The notes: generated by a model from the letters alone, not told the origin. A stretch of 51,764 nucleotides of DNA from an uncultured Leptolyngbyaceae cyanobacterium (GCA_938023035.1 CALIDI010000046.1:1-51764); one strand, 5' to 3'; shown: positions 9,398-17,706, counted from the first letter of the stretch. Translations and numbers: made by a program.

Positions 9398-9868
9398 TTA
9401 ATAGGTGCGACCATCTTTGTGCGTGAAAGCCCATTCACCATTTGGCAACTGGGTTGACTTGAAATCATCATTTGGATATTCGACCTCATCTCCCTCCGTG
9501 CAATCACCAACCTCAAGATAGGTGACGGTTTCTTCAGATCGATTAATCAGTTGATGGGCGATGCCTGTGCCTGCCTTAAAACCATAACAGTCACCGGGCT
9601 GCCAAACGAATTCTGCTTCCCCTAATACCAACGTTGGGCTACCTTCCAATATTAGGATAAATTCTTCCTGTTTTGAGTGGCTGTGAGCAAGAGCAGAAAC
9701 GGCACCAGGTGAAAGATGGGTCAAATTAACTCCAAAATAAGTCAACCCAAAACACTCACCCAATTTTCGCTTTCGTCGGCCCTGCAACAGAGACGCATAG
9801 GGTTCTGGATATATCGTCTTACCGAGCGGTGCTGAAATCGATTCCGATGAAATGGGGAATGGCTTCAC
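9398..9868 (-). CDS. Cupin-domain protein
   Basis: This 156-residue protein has one cupin barrel. Its first conserved motif is in LAHSHSKQEEFILILEGSPTL (two His and a Glu that usually bind a metal). The second is in PGDCYGFKAGTGIAHQLINR, with a His in the expected place. These small cupins include sugar isomerases, dioxygenases and small-molecule binding proteins, and the substrate is not evident. The GTG start at 9868 overlaps the TGA of the upstream SnoaL-like gene by four bases (GTGA), a sign of translational coupling. The pair is divergent from a MarR regulator, which probably controls it. Confidence 0.86.
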   Translation of the reverse strand: MKPFPISSESISAPLGKTIYPEPYASLLQGRRKRKLGECFGLTYFGVNLTHLSPGAVSALAHSHSKQEEFILILEGSPTLVLGEAEFVWQPGDCYGFKAGTGIAHQLINRSEETVTYLEVGDCTEGDEVEYPNDDFKSTQLPNGEWAFTHKDGRTY

Positions 9869-10269
9869 AACTCATCCTTCCTCGCCATGTTAACAGCGTA
9901 GCAAACGCTAGCTTGCTTCACCTTGCCAGCACCGTCAAACCATAGCACCTCAGCCACCGTGCCTCCATGCCCTCGGTAATAGAGCGTGAGACAATCTACA
10001 CCCGTCATAACTTCTTTCAGGTCAAAATGCAGCTCAGGGATGCGCGCGAGGCTCTGCTGCCAGTAAGCTCTCACATCCGTCTTCCCCCGTAAAACACCGC
10101 TAGGCTCTCCAGCAATGGATGAAATCAAAGGAGACGTTAGCTCGAAGTCATCTGCGTAGTGGCTCAGGACAGCATCGATGTCATGCTGATTCCAGCTCTC
10201 GACCCAACTGCGGGCAAAGCTTAAGGCAAAATCTGCGTTAAGGATCGGCATGGGGGCAAAATAGGTCAT
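9865..10269 (-). CDS. SnoaL-like / NTF2-fold protein
   Basis: This protein of about 134 residues has the SnoaL-like polyketide-cyclase fold pattern: W-x2-WNQHDIDAVLSHYADDFELTSP near the start, LRGKTDVRAYW in the middle and a closing beta-strand region. Family members are small-ligand binding proteins or enzymes; no substrate can be named. I place the start at the ATG at 10269 rather than the TTG at 10287, because the TTG would lie inside the likely -10 element. It is first in a coupled pair with the cupin gene and is transcribed away from the marR-like gene. Confidence 0.82.
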   Translation of the reverse strand: MTYFAPMPILNADFALSFARSWVESWNQHDIDAVLSHYADDFELTSPLISSIAGEPSGVLRGKTDVRAYWQQSLARIPELHFDLKEVMTGVDCLTLYYRGHGGTVAEVLWFDGAGKVKQASVCYAVNMARKDEL

Positions 10270-10285
10270 ATAGGTTGACGTACTC

Positions 10286-10315
10286 AAATTAGCTGAACAT
10301 CGATTAATATGTCAA
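10286..10315 (-). promoter_or_regulatory. Likely promoter of the SnoaL-cupin pair
   Basis: On the minus strand TTGACA (10310-10315) and TAATTT (10286-10291) are 18 bases apart, a good sigma-70-type promoter. The -35 box ends two bases before the start codon of the divergent MarR gene. A MarR dimer bound here would block both directions. TTGAC also occurs on the plus strand at 10274, giving a widely spaced inverted pair. Confidence 0.5.
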
Positions 10316-10316
10316 T

Positions 10317-10778
10317 ATGACTGACCTAAATAGTCCGCCAAGCGATCGAGAAAAAGAACTGAACGAGGCTCTGGAAGCAATGTACTTTGCTTTTTGCGCA
10401 GTTGTTGCAAAGCCAGATGCTATTCTTGCCGAGCGTGGTCTATCGCGTGTCCATCATCGGATTCTCTATTTTATTGGTCGCAAGCCAGGATTAAGCGTGA
10501 ACGAATTACTGGCGACTCTTGGAATTAGTAAACAGGCTTTGAACAGTCCATTACGGCAACTGACCCAATTGGGGCTAGTTGAGTCTCGTGTTGACACTAC
10601 TGATCGCCGGATCAAACGCCTAACCCTTACATCGTCAGGCGCATGTTTAGAGCGTCAGCTATCTGGCGATCAACGACAACGGTTTGCACGGGTGTTTGAA
10701 GCAGTTGGGCCAGAAGGGGAGATTGCATGGCGTAGGGTGATGAACCTACTCGCAGAGGATGTATTCGCCGGGGAATAA
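10317..10778 (+). CDS. MarR-family transcriptional regulator
   Basis: This 153-residue protein has the MarR winged helix: an N-terminal dimerisation helix, HHRILYFIGRKPGLSVNELLA leading into the helix-turn-helix, LGISKQALNSPLRQLTQLGLVE as recognition helix, and the wing with VDTTDRRIKRLTLTSSG (DxRxR signature). MarR proteins usually repress an adjacent divergent operon and release it on binding a small, often phenolic, ligand. Here the divergent target would be the SnoaL-like/cupin pair, with a promoter that almost touches this gene's start. The ATG at 10317 is the first in frame. The leader is very short, so the mRNA may be nearly leaderless. Confidence 0.92.
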   Translation: MTDLNSPPSDREKELNEALEAMYFAFCAVVAKPDAILAERGLSRVHHRILYFIGRKPGLSVNELLATLGISKQALNSPLRQLTQLGLVESRVDTTDRRIKRLTLTSSGACLERQLSGDQRQRFARVFEAVGPEGEIAWRRVMNLLAEDVFAGE

Positions 10779-10808
10779 ACTCAGCCGCTTAACCACCCTT
10801 CGCCTGAT

Positions 10809-10940
10809 CAGTAGCTCGGCGCAATTCTATTGAAGCTGATTTCAGGGGGGGAGGGGGTGGTTCCTCCTGCCTAGGGGACGCGCATTACCCATGCCTCCCT
10901 GCTAACAGTTAATTAGGATTACCTACCGACTCACCTATTT
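10809..10940 (+). repeat. Dispersed repeat C, copy 1
   Basis: This stretch aligns with 25356-25470. CAGTAGCT-GG-GCAATT, TTGAAG-TGAT-TCAGGGG and CTGCTRACAGTTARTTAG are shared, with divergence in between. A third, inverted copy is at 50545-50618. It has no coding potential. The family looks like an old non-autonomous intergenic element. Confidence 0.65.
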
Positions 10941-10952
10941 GCAAGAGTTTGT

Positions 10953-10971
10953 GATTTTGAGAATCATCCTC
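10953..10971. promoter_or_regulatory. FUR/Zur-like box before the metal permease gene
   Basis: GATTTTGAGAATCATCCTC matches the classic 19-base Fur box at 14 of 19 positions by hand alignment. The inner TGAGAATCATCCTCA matches the cyanobacterial Zur 7-1-7 pattern TGATAATNATTATCA at 11 of 14 defined positions. It lies 48 bases upstream of the permease start. The sequence alone does not tell Zur from Fur. Confidence 0.5.
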
Positions 10972-11018
10972 AGCCTTCTCAGCGTATCCTGGAAAAGTCG
11001 CGTTTAGATCGTTACAAA

Positions 11019-11861
11019 ATGGATTGGTTAACGGAACCGCTGGCGTATGAGTTTATGCGAAATGCGATCGCGGTGGGTGCGCTAGTCGGCATTCTTTGCC
11101 CGGTGGTTGGCAGCTACTTAATTGTTCAGCGGATGGCGCTTTTAGGCGACGTGATCGCCCACTGTGTATTGCCGGGGCTATCCATTTCCTTTTTTCTGGG
11201 AATTGATATTTTAATCGGGGCCTTCACTTCTGGAATTTTTGGCTCTGTCTTGATTGCGTGGATTCGATCCCAATCGCGCATCAAGGCTGATGCCGCCATG
11301 GCACTGATTTTTTCCAGTTTCTTTTCTGTCGGCGTCATCCTGATCACCTTACTCAGAAATACGTTGGATCTGGATAGTTTTCTATTTGGCGATATTCTTG
11401 GGGTCTCATCCCAGGATATTCAACGTACGCTGGTGATTGCGGTACTGATTTTAGGGCTGGTGCGCCTGCTATATAAAGAGCTTTTGTTTTATACCTTTGA
11501 TCAGGTAGGGGCACAGGCAATCGGATTGCCAATCCAAACCATCTACTATGGCTTTATGGCTGCGGTTACGCTCACGATTATTGCCAGTATGCAAGCAGTC
11601 GGTGTGATTCTGGTGATTTCTTTACTGGTGGGGCCAGCCTTGACAGCCTATCTGTTGACCAAAGAATTGCATCAGATGATGCTGATGGGGATGGTAATCG
11701 GGGTGTTTTCCAGTGTTTCAGGAATCTATCTCAGCTACTACTACAATCTGCCATCTGGCCCGGCGATTGTCTTGGTTTCTTCAGCCCTATTTTTACTCGT
11801 ACTGCTGTTTAGCCCCAGCCAAGGAATTATCCCCAGACGCTATCGTCGCAAAAAGAGCTGA
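11019..11861 (+). CDS. Metal ABC transporter permease (ZnuB/MntB type)
   Basis: This is a 280-residue integral membrane subunit of a zinc or manganese uptake ABC transporter, of the ABC-3 family. It has eight or nine hydrophobic spans. The opening LAYEFMRNAIAVGALVGILCPVVG and the core MALLGDVIAHCVLPGLSISF are the family signatures, and MQAVGVILVISLLVGPALTAYLL is the conserved late block. The ATPase and substrate-binding genes that normally flank it are absent: a MarR gene with a repeat is upstream and an unrelated region downstream. It must therefore partner with subunits encoded elsewhere or be a leftover copy. A FUR/Zur-like box 48 bases upstream favours a metal-regulated gene, with zinc somewhat preferred over manganese on that basis. 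Confidence 0.9.
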   Translation: MDWLTEPLAYEFMRNAIAVGALVGILCPVVGSYLIVQRMALLGDVIAHCVLPGLSISFFLGIDILIGAFTSGIFGSVLIAWIRSQSRIKADAAMALIFSSFFSVGVILITLLRNTLDLDSFLFGDILGVSSQDIQRTLVIAVLILGLVRLLYKELLFYTFDQVGAQAIGLPIQTIYYGFMAAVTLTIIASMQAVGVILVISLLVGPALTAYLLTKELHQMMLMGMVIGVFSSVSGIYLSYYYNLPSGPAIVLVSSALFLLVLLFSPSQGIIPRRYRRKKS

Positions 11862-12045
11862 GGGAGCGGCCTGTTGCGATTCCTGCAAAGCTAGTGGCTA
11901 TCTCTGGCAGCCTGCTGGTGAGTTTCTAGGGTAGCAGAGGTACGAGTCAAGGTGTAGGTATAAAAGCCTTTGCCTGAGATAAATTTGCCCAAGATAAAAG
12001 AGCTGGCGCGATGAAAGCCTCTATAAACAACATTGCGACAGGCCA

Positions 12046-12246
12046 TCAAAAAGCCAAATCAGCTTGAATCGCTAAGCACTGGGTTTTATCCTCAGCACGA
12101 TTGCCTTTAAAGGGTGCAGCCGCTGCCGAGGCTACTCCAACCGTACTGTAGAAAACCGCGATCGCTACCATCAAGCCCACGAGGCATTTGCAGCGTTGCC
12201 AAAGGAATAGGAGTCTCTGCATAGACCCATCTTCTTGGCGAGGCAT
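12046..12246 (-). CDS. Possible small secreted or membrane protein
   Basis: This open frame of 66 codons (58 if the ATG at 12222 is used) has a signal-peptide pattern. A positively charged start (QRLLFLWQRCKC) is followed by a hydrophobic core LVGLMVAIAVFYSTV and an Ala-rich cleavage-like region GVASAAAAPF. The short mature part contains one Cys. I do not recognise a family, and the Shine-Dalgarno for either start is weak. It could equally be a chance frame. The signal-peptide shape is the only positive evidence. Confidence 0.4.
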   Translation of the reverse strand: MPRQEDGSMQRLLFLWQRCKCLVGLMVAIAVFYSTVGVASAAAAPFKGNRAEDKTQCLAIQADLAF

Positions 12247-12388
12247 CGTGACGAAATCTATCTCTAGAAAGATTAGAGAAAGATTAGAGTCAAACTCCCA
12301 ACAAAAGGTGTAGTGGTATCGATCTTTTTTAGATTTTTTAGAAAATGTTTACTGAAGACCAGAGAACAAATGACAGCGATATGAAAGG

Positions 12389-12414
12389 ATTGGTTTTCTG
12401 GCCAGAAAACCAAT
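12389..12414. promoter_or_regulatory. Perfect 26-bp palindrome
   Basis: The arms ATTGGTTTTCTGG and their exact complement meet with no spacer, giving 13 paired bases. It lies 82 bases before the start of the downstream membrane protein gene and about 140 from the small minus-strand frame. No T-run follows, so a terminator is less likely than a protein-binding site. Confidence 0.6.
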
Positions 12415-12439
12415 TGATAACTTCTGGATGACACGAATA

Positions 12440-12459
12440 AGAATTTAAAATTCTATACT
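12440..12459 (+). promoter_or_regulatory. Palindrome overlapping a -10-like box
   Basis: AGAATTT-A-AAATTCT (12440-12454) is a perfect inverted repeat that runs directly into TATACT (12454-12459), a good -10 hexamer 36 bases before the ATG at 12496. No convincing -35 box is seen, which would fit activator dependence. Confidence 0.4.
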
Positions 12460-12495
12460 AAAGAAGAGATTCTAAAAGTGGATTGGTGAAAACAG

Positions 12496-13815
12496 ATGAC
12501 TCCAAATCCAGCGATTATGCAAGCAGTTGAGCACCTTGGCTATCGCGTCACGCCAGGAGATATCGCTGCCCAAGTAGGTATGGATATCAAATTTGCAGAG
12601 CAGGGGCTTTTAGCACTTGCATCCGATGCCGGTGGGCATTTGCAAGTGTCTGAAACGGGAGAAATTGCTTATCTCTTTCCCCAAAATTTTCGTGGAATTT
12701 TGCGCAATAAGTTTCTCCGCCTGCGTTTACAAGACTGGGGTCGTAAGATCTGGAATGTGCTCTTTTATCTCATCCGGATTTCCTTTGCAATTCTCTTAAT
12801 TGCCTCAATCGTTCTGATTGTGGTAACGATCGCCCTCCTTTTGATCGCCCTGAGTTCTAGCAGTAGTGACGACAATCGACGCAGCGATTCACGGGGTAGC
12901 GCAATTGTGATTCCCAGGCTTTGGTTGCCCTACGACTGGTATGAAGTCTTTTCGCCTGGTTATCGTCAGCACCAGCGCCCGTCCAAAAGCCAGCATGATC
13001 GCGCTGCCTCAAAGACAGAGAGTCATCAAATGAACTTTTTTGAGGCGGTTTTCTCCTTTCTGTTTGGGGATGGTAACCCCAACGCCGATCTAGAAGATCG
13101 CCGTTGGCAGGCGATCGCTACCGTTATTCGGAATCATCGGGGCGCGATCGTGGCGGAACAAGTCACCCCCTACCTGGACGACATCGACCAAGGAGACCGT
13201 GAGGAATTTGAAGCCTACATGCTGCCCGTCCTCACACGCTTTAATGGCAGACCCGAAGTCAGTCCCGAAGGGCACTTGGTTTATCATTTTCCAGAATTAC
13301 AGGTGACGGCTGCCGAGAATCGACCCCAACCGGTAGCCGCGTATCTGAAAGAGTCCCTATGGCAATTTAGTCAGGCGACTTCTGGGCAGATAATGTTGGC
13401 GGCTGGGCTGGGTTTGGTCAACTTGGTGGGGGCGATCTGGCTGGGGATTCTACTGGCTGATGGGGCGATCGCGGCTCAAATAGGTGGTCTAGTTGCCTTT
13501 GTGAGTGGCATCTACGGCGTACTATTGGCCTATGGCATTGGCTTTCTGGCAGTTCCCTTAATCCGCTACAGTTGGCTAAAGTTACGAAATGCCAGAGTGT
13601 CTGCTCGCAATCTCGCCCGTCAGGAAAGGGCCGAAGCCTTTAACCAAGGTGGGGAAGCATTGCAGCAAAAGCTGGCCTATGCCCGTCAATTTGCCCTAGA
13701 AGTTGTCGTTGATCGAGAAAGTATTGCCTACACCACCGAGACCGATCTGGCTGAGCAGGAGTATCTCAATGCTAACCGGGTTGATGCAGAATGGCAGCAA
13801 CGATTAGAACGCTAA
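12496..13815 (+). CDS. Conserved membrane protein with two winged-helix-like repeats
   Basis: This 439-residue protein is built from a repeat. Residues about 5-70 (LGYRVTPGDIAAQVGMDIKFAEQGL... IAYLFP) and about 205-275 (IRNHRGAIVAEQVTPYLDD... LVYHFPE) have the same pattern, each resembling a small winged-helix domain ending in an aromatic-Pro strand. Between and after them are hydrophobic segments (about 90-120, then several at 315-375). Similar proteins occur across cyanobacteria and in plastids, where an Arabidopsis relative is annotated as Fe-S cluster biosynthesis-like. I recall this from memory, and the function should be treated as unknown. Upstream lie a 26-bp palindrome and an AT-rich palindrome abutting a -10 box, so expression is probably regulated. 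Confidence 0.8.
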   Translation: MTPNPAIMQAVEHLGYRVTPGDIAAQVGMDIKFAEQGLLALASDAGGHLQVSETGEIAYLFPQNFRGILRNKFLRLRLQDWGRKIWNVLFYLIRISFAILLIASIVLIVVTIALLLIALSSSSSDDNRRSDSRGSAIVIPRLWLPYDWYEVFSPGYRQHQRPSKSQHDRAASKTESHQMNFFEAVFSFLFGDGNPNADLEDRRWQAIATVIRNHRGAIVAEQVTPYLDDIDQGDREEFEAYMLPVLTRFNGRPEVSPEGHLVYHFPELQVTAAENRPQPVAAYLKESLWQFSQATSGQIMLAAGLGLVNLVGAIWLGILLADGAIAAQIGGLVAFVSGIYGVLLAYGIGFLAVPLIRYSWLKLRNARVSARNLARQERAEAFNQGGEALQQKLAYARQFALEVVVDRESIAYTTETDLAEQEYLNANRVDAEWQQRLER

Positions 13816-14111
13816 GAAAAAACTCAAATCCGGAAAACGTAATCAAGAATTGCCTCAGTTACATTGCTGGAGTTGAAATAGCATCTTACAAGTCAGTGCA
13901 AAATCCGCTGTAGCTTTGGCCAGAGAGCTTAGGCCAGAACCAAGTGCTCAACCGCCCATGTTGGGTAGGCTTTTTGATTCCCTATTGAAATGAGCAATCC
14001 AGCGACAGCTATATGGCTGCTATTGCCAGGTTACTGAGTTCACCAGGGGGTTAGAGACCCTGCACTTCATTATCAATCAAGCGGCTATCGCTATCCTGAT
14101 TCACTCACTTA
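13816..14111. other. Intergenic region, left of repeat A copy 1
   Basis: No gene is seen. AACCAAGTGCTCAACC at about 13939 recurs exactly at about 25224, and 14014-14038 resembles 4918-4942. These are probably worn fragments of dispersed elements. Confidence 0.4.
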
Positions 14112-14268
14112 GGTGCATGTCACTTTTGCCCTCGCCCTTTTCTGGTATGCCCGGATTGCTCTAATCCCGCTCCTAATTTGGAGTGGGACTTTGAGTTGGC
14201 TCGGCTCTCCTTCTCCCAGGTTGGGAGAAGGGCTGGGGGATGAGGGCCTGCAACGGTGAAATGCTCTC
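14112..14268 (+). repeat. Dispersed repeat A, copy 1
   Basis: This 157-base stretch aligns almost end to end with 20719-20877. Shared blocks include TTTTCTGGTATGCCCGGATT, CCCGCTCCTAATTTGG, GAGTGGGACTTTGAG and the GGGAGAAGGG...GGGGGATGAGGG module, which forms a short hairpin with CTTCTCCC. The module alone recurs at 15716-15761. It encodes nothing obvious. It is probably a non-autonomous element or a MITE relic, to judge from its intergenic placement. Confidence 0.75.
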
Positions 14269-14408
14269 ACTCACTCCTTTGATTGTCGTTTTCCATTGAC
14301 GATTTTGGTCGTTAGCTTGGATGCGACAAACCTGCTGTAATTAGGTGAAAAGATTCTCACTAAACTTGTATCGAGACTCGCCTTAGATGATCGTGAGGTA
14401 CTCTAGGC

Positions 14409-15059
14409 TCACTTCTCCTTTAACTCAAACTCATCGAGATCAAAAACGGCTCGGCGTTTGGCGTGTATACTTTTCATATGCTTTTTCACTGTATTCAGGG
14501 TGATATAGAGCTTATCGGCAATTTGCTGATAAGTATGGTTAGCCCGATAAAGTAGCCATACCTCAACCTCGCGGGCCGTAAACTTACATTGCTGCGCCTC
14601 AGATAGGGCTTTCTCCTTGAGCGATCGCTCAGACTCTAAAAACAGCAGCAGTCGATAGGGGTGATCACAGTCTGCAAGCTGTAGCCAGCGCCCCTGTACG
14701 TGTAGAATCGTTGACAGATCTACAATCAATCGCGACTCAATCCGCCAATCACTTTCGGGAAATAGCGATTGGTTCTCAACCAAGGCCTGAGCAACACACC
14801 AAACCTCCACAGGCAAAGGGTCTGCTTGATCTCTATGTTGATTGAGGCGTCCTAAAATTTTCTGGGCACCCGCATCGATATAGACAATGGTGTGGTTTTC
14901 AGTCAAAACAAGTGCACCAGAAACGTTCGCCTCAAGCAAGAGTAACGTTTGCAAATCATAAATAGCTTTGTCTGGTAAGGAAATGTGGGGTTGTAAAGAA
15001 TTGAATTTTTGTTGCGGCTTACGGCTGCAATAGTCCATTCCGGGGGCCTGGATGAACAT
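14409..15059 (-). CDS. LuxR-type regulator with N-terminal sensory domain
   Basis: The C-terminal helix-turn-helix (about residues 160-205) has the LuxR/NarL pattern: FTAREVEVWLLYRANHTYQQ, then IADKLYITLNTVKKHMKSIH. The first 150 residues look like a PAS-type fold (SGALVLTENHTIVYIDAGAQKI...) without a receiver aspartate, so activation is probably by ligand or protein contact rather than phosphorylation. I place the start at the ATG at 15059, eight bases after GGAG; the ATG at 15065 is only two bases from it. The protein has 216 residues. It stands alone between long gene-free regions, and its target is unknown. Single-domain regulators of this type are common in cyanobacteria. Confidence 0.85.
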   Translation of the reverse strand: MFIQAPGMDYCSRKPQQKFNSLQPHISLPDKAIYDLQTLLLLEANVSGALVLTENHTIVYIDAGAQKILGRLNQHRDQADPLPVEVWCVAQALVENQSLFPESDWRIESRLIVDLSTILHVQGRWLQLADCDHPYRLLLFLESERSLKEKALSEAQQCKFTAREVEVWLLYRANHTYQQIADKLYITLNTVKKHMKSIHAKRRAVFDLDEFELKEK

Positions 15060-15570
15060 AATCATTTCTCCAAAAATGCTTTCACATGGGGTTGTGATTC
15101 AGCCCAGCGCGCGGCTTAGTAAAGTCTCAATCGCTTCAGGAAGGCAGCTTTGGATCAGGCTGCCCTTTCAGGTGCCTGGCCAGATCCATCAGATCGGTAC
15201 CGTTGGTTTACCGGATTTTGCAACGGTATGATTCTGTGTAATTGGCTAAACCACTCATAGATCTGAAGGCTAAACCCATCAACATCACCGAGTCACAAAC
15301 CCCAGATTAAATTTGTCAAAAGGTGGAATTGGCTGAAAATTAACAACTTGTCCTTCAAAGTAGGTTCAGATTACACATTTAACGCATGGTTTCATTGAGT
15401 CTTGATTATTAGCCACCTCTGATAGGGGAACCTTCATAGGAGTAAAAACTTGTTCCGGAAGATCTCACCCAAAAGTCTGATTTCGACATTGCTATTGAAA
15501 AAGTTAGGTTCTAGTAACAACCTGTTGATAGAGTTGCCCGCAATTGAGGGAATGGGCAACCCTGACTAGG

Positions 15571-15639
15571 CGACTAAGGCATCCGTCTGTTGGCCCTCAC
15601 CCCTACTCCTCTCTAAAAGCAGGTAGGAGAGGGGCTTCG
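15571..15639 (+). repeat. Dispersed repeat D, copy 1
   Basis: GACTAAGGCATC-GTCTGT followed by GCCCTCACCC and a CTCTCTAAAAGCAG-like block is found reversed at 18332-18392. It shares the pyrimidine-rich, hairpin-forming style of repeat A but not its sequence. Confidence 0.6.
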
Positions 15640-15715
15640 ATCTTCCCTTCTGCCTCTATGAGAGCAGGGGCTAGGGCAGAGCATCTAGATACATCCAATA
15701 GATAAAAAGAAGTGG

Positions 15716-15761
15716 TTCCCCTTCTCCCATCAAGGGAGAAGGGGCTAGGGGATGAGGGTGG
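15716..15761 (+). repeat. Repeat A hairpin module, solo copy
   Basis: CCCTTCTCCC and GGGAGAAGGG form a strong hairpin followed by GCTAGGGGATGAGGGT. This is the right-hand module of repeat A without the rest of the element. Such solo modules are frequent in filamentous cyanobacterial genomes, as far as I recall. Confidence 0.6.
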
Positions 15762-16311
15762 CTTAGATGAGTCTAGAAATTTCCGCCTTGCTGCGCTGCT
15801 GCAGCGCAGAGCCGATTCACAAGCCTAAACAGCACCAACCTCATTACTTGATCGCATTCCTGATTCGCAGAGGAGGCCTTAAAAGCCGATTCTCTGGTAG
15901 CCCTGATGACTCAAGTCGCGGCCAAACAGTGCGGCTAGACAGACAAAACCCACTGCCACAGCCTATGGTAGGTTCCGGTTGGGTTTAAGTCCACTGGTGT
16001 TAACTTGATGCATGTCAGTGTGGTTTTAACCACTGGACACGGTTCAAACACACCCTGAGGAATCGTGTCCCATCCCCCCACCCAAGTTGTTCCAAGTCTT
16101 CGGCTGATTTTACTGCTCCGCGTTAGCAATGCGGCTGATTTCAAGGGTAGACTAAGGGTCAAAGAATTCTTACCGCCTTAAGCGTATACGGACAAAGAAT
16201 GGGACAGATACCCGACTGAACGCCTGGTGTTGCGGGGCTACTGCTAGCCAAAACCGCAAATTGTTCAACAGGCTCACCCTACGTCCAAAATCTAAAATCG
16301 TACAAGTACCC

Positions 16312-17232
16312 ATGCCGCTGATTATTCGTCGCCTAACGCCCTTCTTTCGCTGGCTCATTTTGGGGGGAACTCTATTTTTTTTAGCCAAGGTGTTGAAAGA
16401 CCATTGGCAAGAAGTTGCTGCGATTAGAGTAACGGCAGCCGGTTGGGCCTATCTCGAGATCGCCCTGGGGCTGACCCTATTTGCCCACATTTCCGGTGGA
16501 TGGGTCTGGAGTCGCACCCTGTACGAGTTAAAGCAGCCGGTAAACTCGATCTGGGTGATGCAAGCTTACCTTAAAACCAATATCGCCAAGTATTTACCAG
16601 GAAATGTCTGGCACTATTACGGGCGGGTGAATGCGGCTAAGAAGGCAGGCGCATCCCTCAAGGTAGCGGCTCTGAGTGTGCTACTAGAACCCCTGCTGAT
16701 GCTGGCGGCGGCTCTGTTGGTGACATTGCTATGCAGTCAACAAATTTTGGCTCAATATGGCGCGATCGCCTTGGTATGGCAGACCAGTACCCTATTTTTC
16801 ATTTTGGCAGCAGTGCATCCCCGCTGTTTGAACCCCCTCTTGCAATTTGCTAGCAAACTCAAACAAAGGGGAGAAGAAGCCCCAACTCCTGACCAGATTA
16901 TTGATCACTATCCACTGGTGCCTTTACTAGGAGAGTTAGGTTTTGTTTTACTGCGGGCCAGCGGCTTTCTAGCAACCTTTTTAGCGATTAGCGCGATCGC
17001 CCCCGCAGATATCCCCCTGTTGATCAGCGTCTTTAGCCTAGCCTGGTTACTGGGTCTGGTTGTACCCGGTGCACCTGGCGGAGTTGGAGTGTTTGAGGCA
17101 ACGGCGATCGCCCTGCTAGGTAAGCAGTACTCCCCGGCAATTTTGCTGAGCGTCGTAGCCCTTTATCGCTTAGTGAGTGTGCTAGCCGAAATCGCAGGGG
17201 CAGGACTAGCCTGGTTGGATGAGCAAGGATAA
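16312..17232 (+). CDS. UPF0104 / lysylphosphatidylglycerol-synthase-like flippase-fold membrane protein
   Basis: This 306-residue polytopic protein (about seven or eight spans) belongs to the family related to the membrane half of MprF. Signatures are WVMQAYLKTNIAKYLPGNVW near residue 80 and PGAPGGVGVFEATAIALLG near the C-terminus. In MprF this half moves modified lipids across the membrane. Free-standing members often sit with glycosyltransferases and are thought to handle lipid-linked substrates. I use the ATG at 16312; the frame extends upstream to a TTG at 16261 that would add a poorly conserved, charged leader. A small unknown gene follows after 78 bases and may be co-transcribed. Confidence 0.82.
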   Translation: MPLIIRRLTPFFRWLILGGTLFFLAKVLKDHWQEVAAIRVTAAGWAYLEIALGLTLFAHISGGWVWSRTLYELKQPVNSIWVMQAYLKTNIAKYLPGNVWHYYGRVNAAKKAGASLKVAALSVLLEPLLMLAAALLVTLLCSQQILAQYGAIALVWQTSTLFFILAAVHPRCLNPLLQFASKLKQRGEEAPTPDQIIDHYPLVPLLGELGFVLLRASGFLATFLAISAIAPADIPLLISVFSLAWLLGLVVPGAPGGVGVFEATAIALLGKQYSPAILLSVVALYRLVSVLAEIAGAGLAWLDEQG

Positions 17233-17310
17233 TCGACCAAATCCTTTTTTGGGGCTACTCAAAACTGTTGCGGCAGCCCCCTACAATAAAAGAAAGTACG
17301 ATAAAGCACG

Positions 17311-17706
17311 ATGACTTTTCCAAGCCAGCAGGGAAACATTGCCAGCGCAACTAAATTTACCCCCCATCAGATTGTTTACCTTGAGGTATCTGGCGATCGC
17401 CTCTATGCAGAAGTGGTTCAAATGGCAGAAAAGCGACAAACTTGTTGGGTTCGACCTATACTTTTAGTCTTGGCCTATCAAGAAAATGTATTCGCTGAGA
17501 CAACATCCCAATGGCAAGACTTACGCCACTGTTCCGATCTGCTTTGTCCCGCCCAGCTTTTGCAACTGGCCCTTGATACAGAAATCATTCCATTCTTAGG
17601 GCAATTGCAGCCAGCGCATAGCCATCTCCAGGGCAATCCGGCAGGGCAGCAAAAGCTGCATCAGTTTATAGGAAAGTTATGGCAAGCACACTCATCCACC
17701 TTCTAG
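17311..17706 (+). CDS. Conserved cyanobacterial hypothetical protein
   Basis: This 131-residue soluble protein opens with a beta-rich segment (IVYLEVSGDRLYAEVVQMAEKRQTCWVRPILL) that resembles a small barrel. A helical C-terminal half follows, containing PAQLLQLALDTEIIPFLGQL. It has no signal peptide, membrane span or catalytic motif that I recognise. The start ATG at 17311 follows an A-rich leader. It lies 78 bases after the UPF0104 gene in the same direction. Codon use fits the window, and HIP1 (GGCGATCGCC) is present inside. Function is unknown. Confidence 0.72.
   Translation: MTFPSQQGNIASATKFTPHQIVYLEVSGDRLYAEVVQMAEKRQTCWVRPILLVLAYQENVFAETTSQWQDLRHCSDLLCPAQLLQLALDTEIIPFLGQLQPAHSHLQGNPAGQQKLHQFIGKLWQAHSSTF

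Larger units (their letters stand above)
15060..16311. other. Long gene-free region with repeat fragments
   Basis: I support no gene in these 1.25 kb. Several short frames exist, but none has a start signal or motif. The region carries worn repeats. 15571-15639 is matched in inverted orientation at 18332-18392, 15716-15761 is the GGGAGAAGGGG hairpin module of repeat A, and 15773-15795 (TCTAGAAATTTCCGCCTTG) resembles 50957-50979. The promoter of the 16312 gene should lie near its right end. Confidence 0.5.

Noticed and set aside
15767-15988. Plus-strand frame of about 73 codons in the repeat-rich gap
   Set aside because: It begins just after a repeat module, has low-complexity composition and no start signal. 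It resembles a repeat fragment also seen near 50957.
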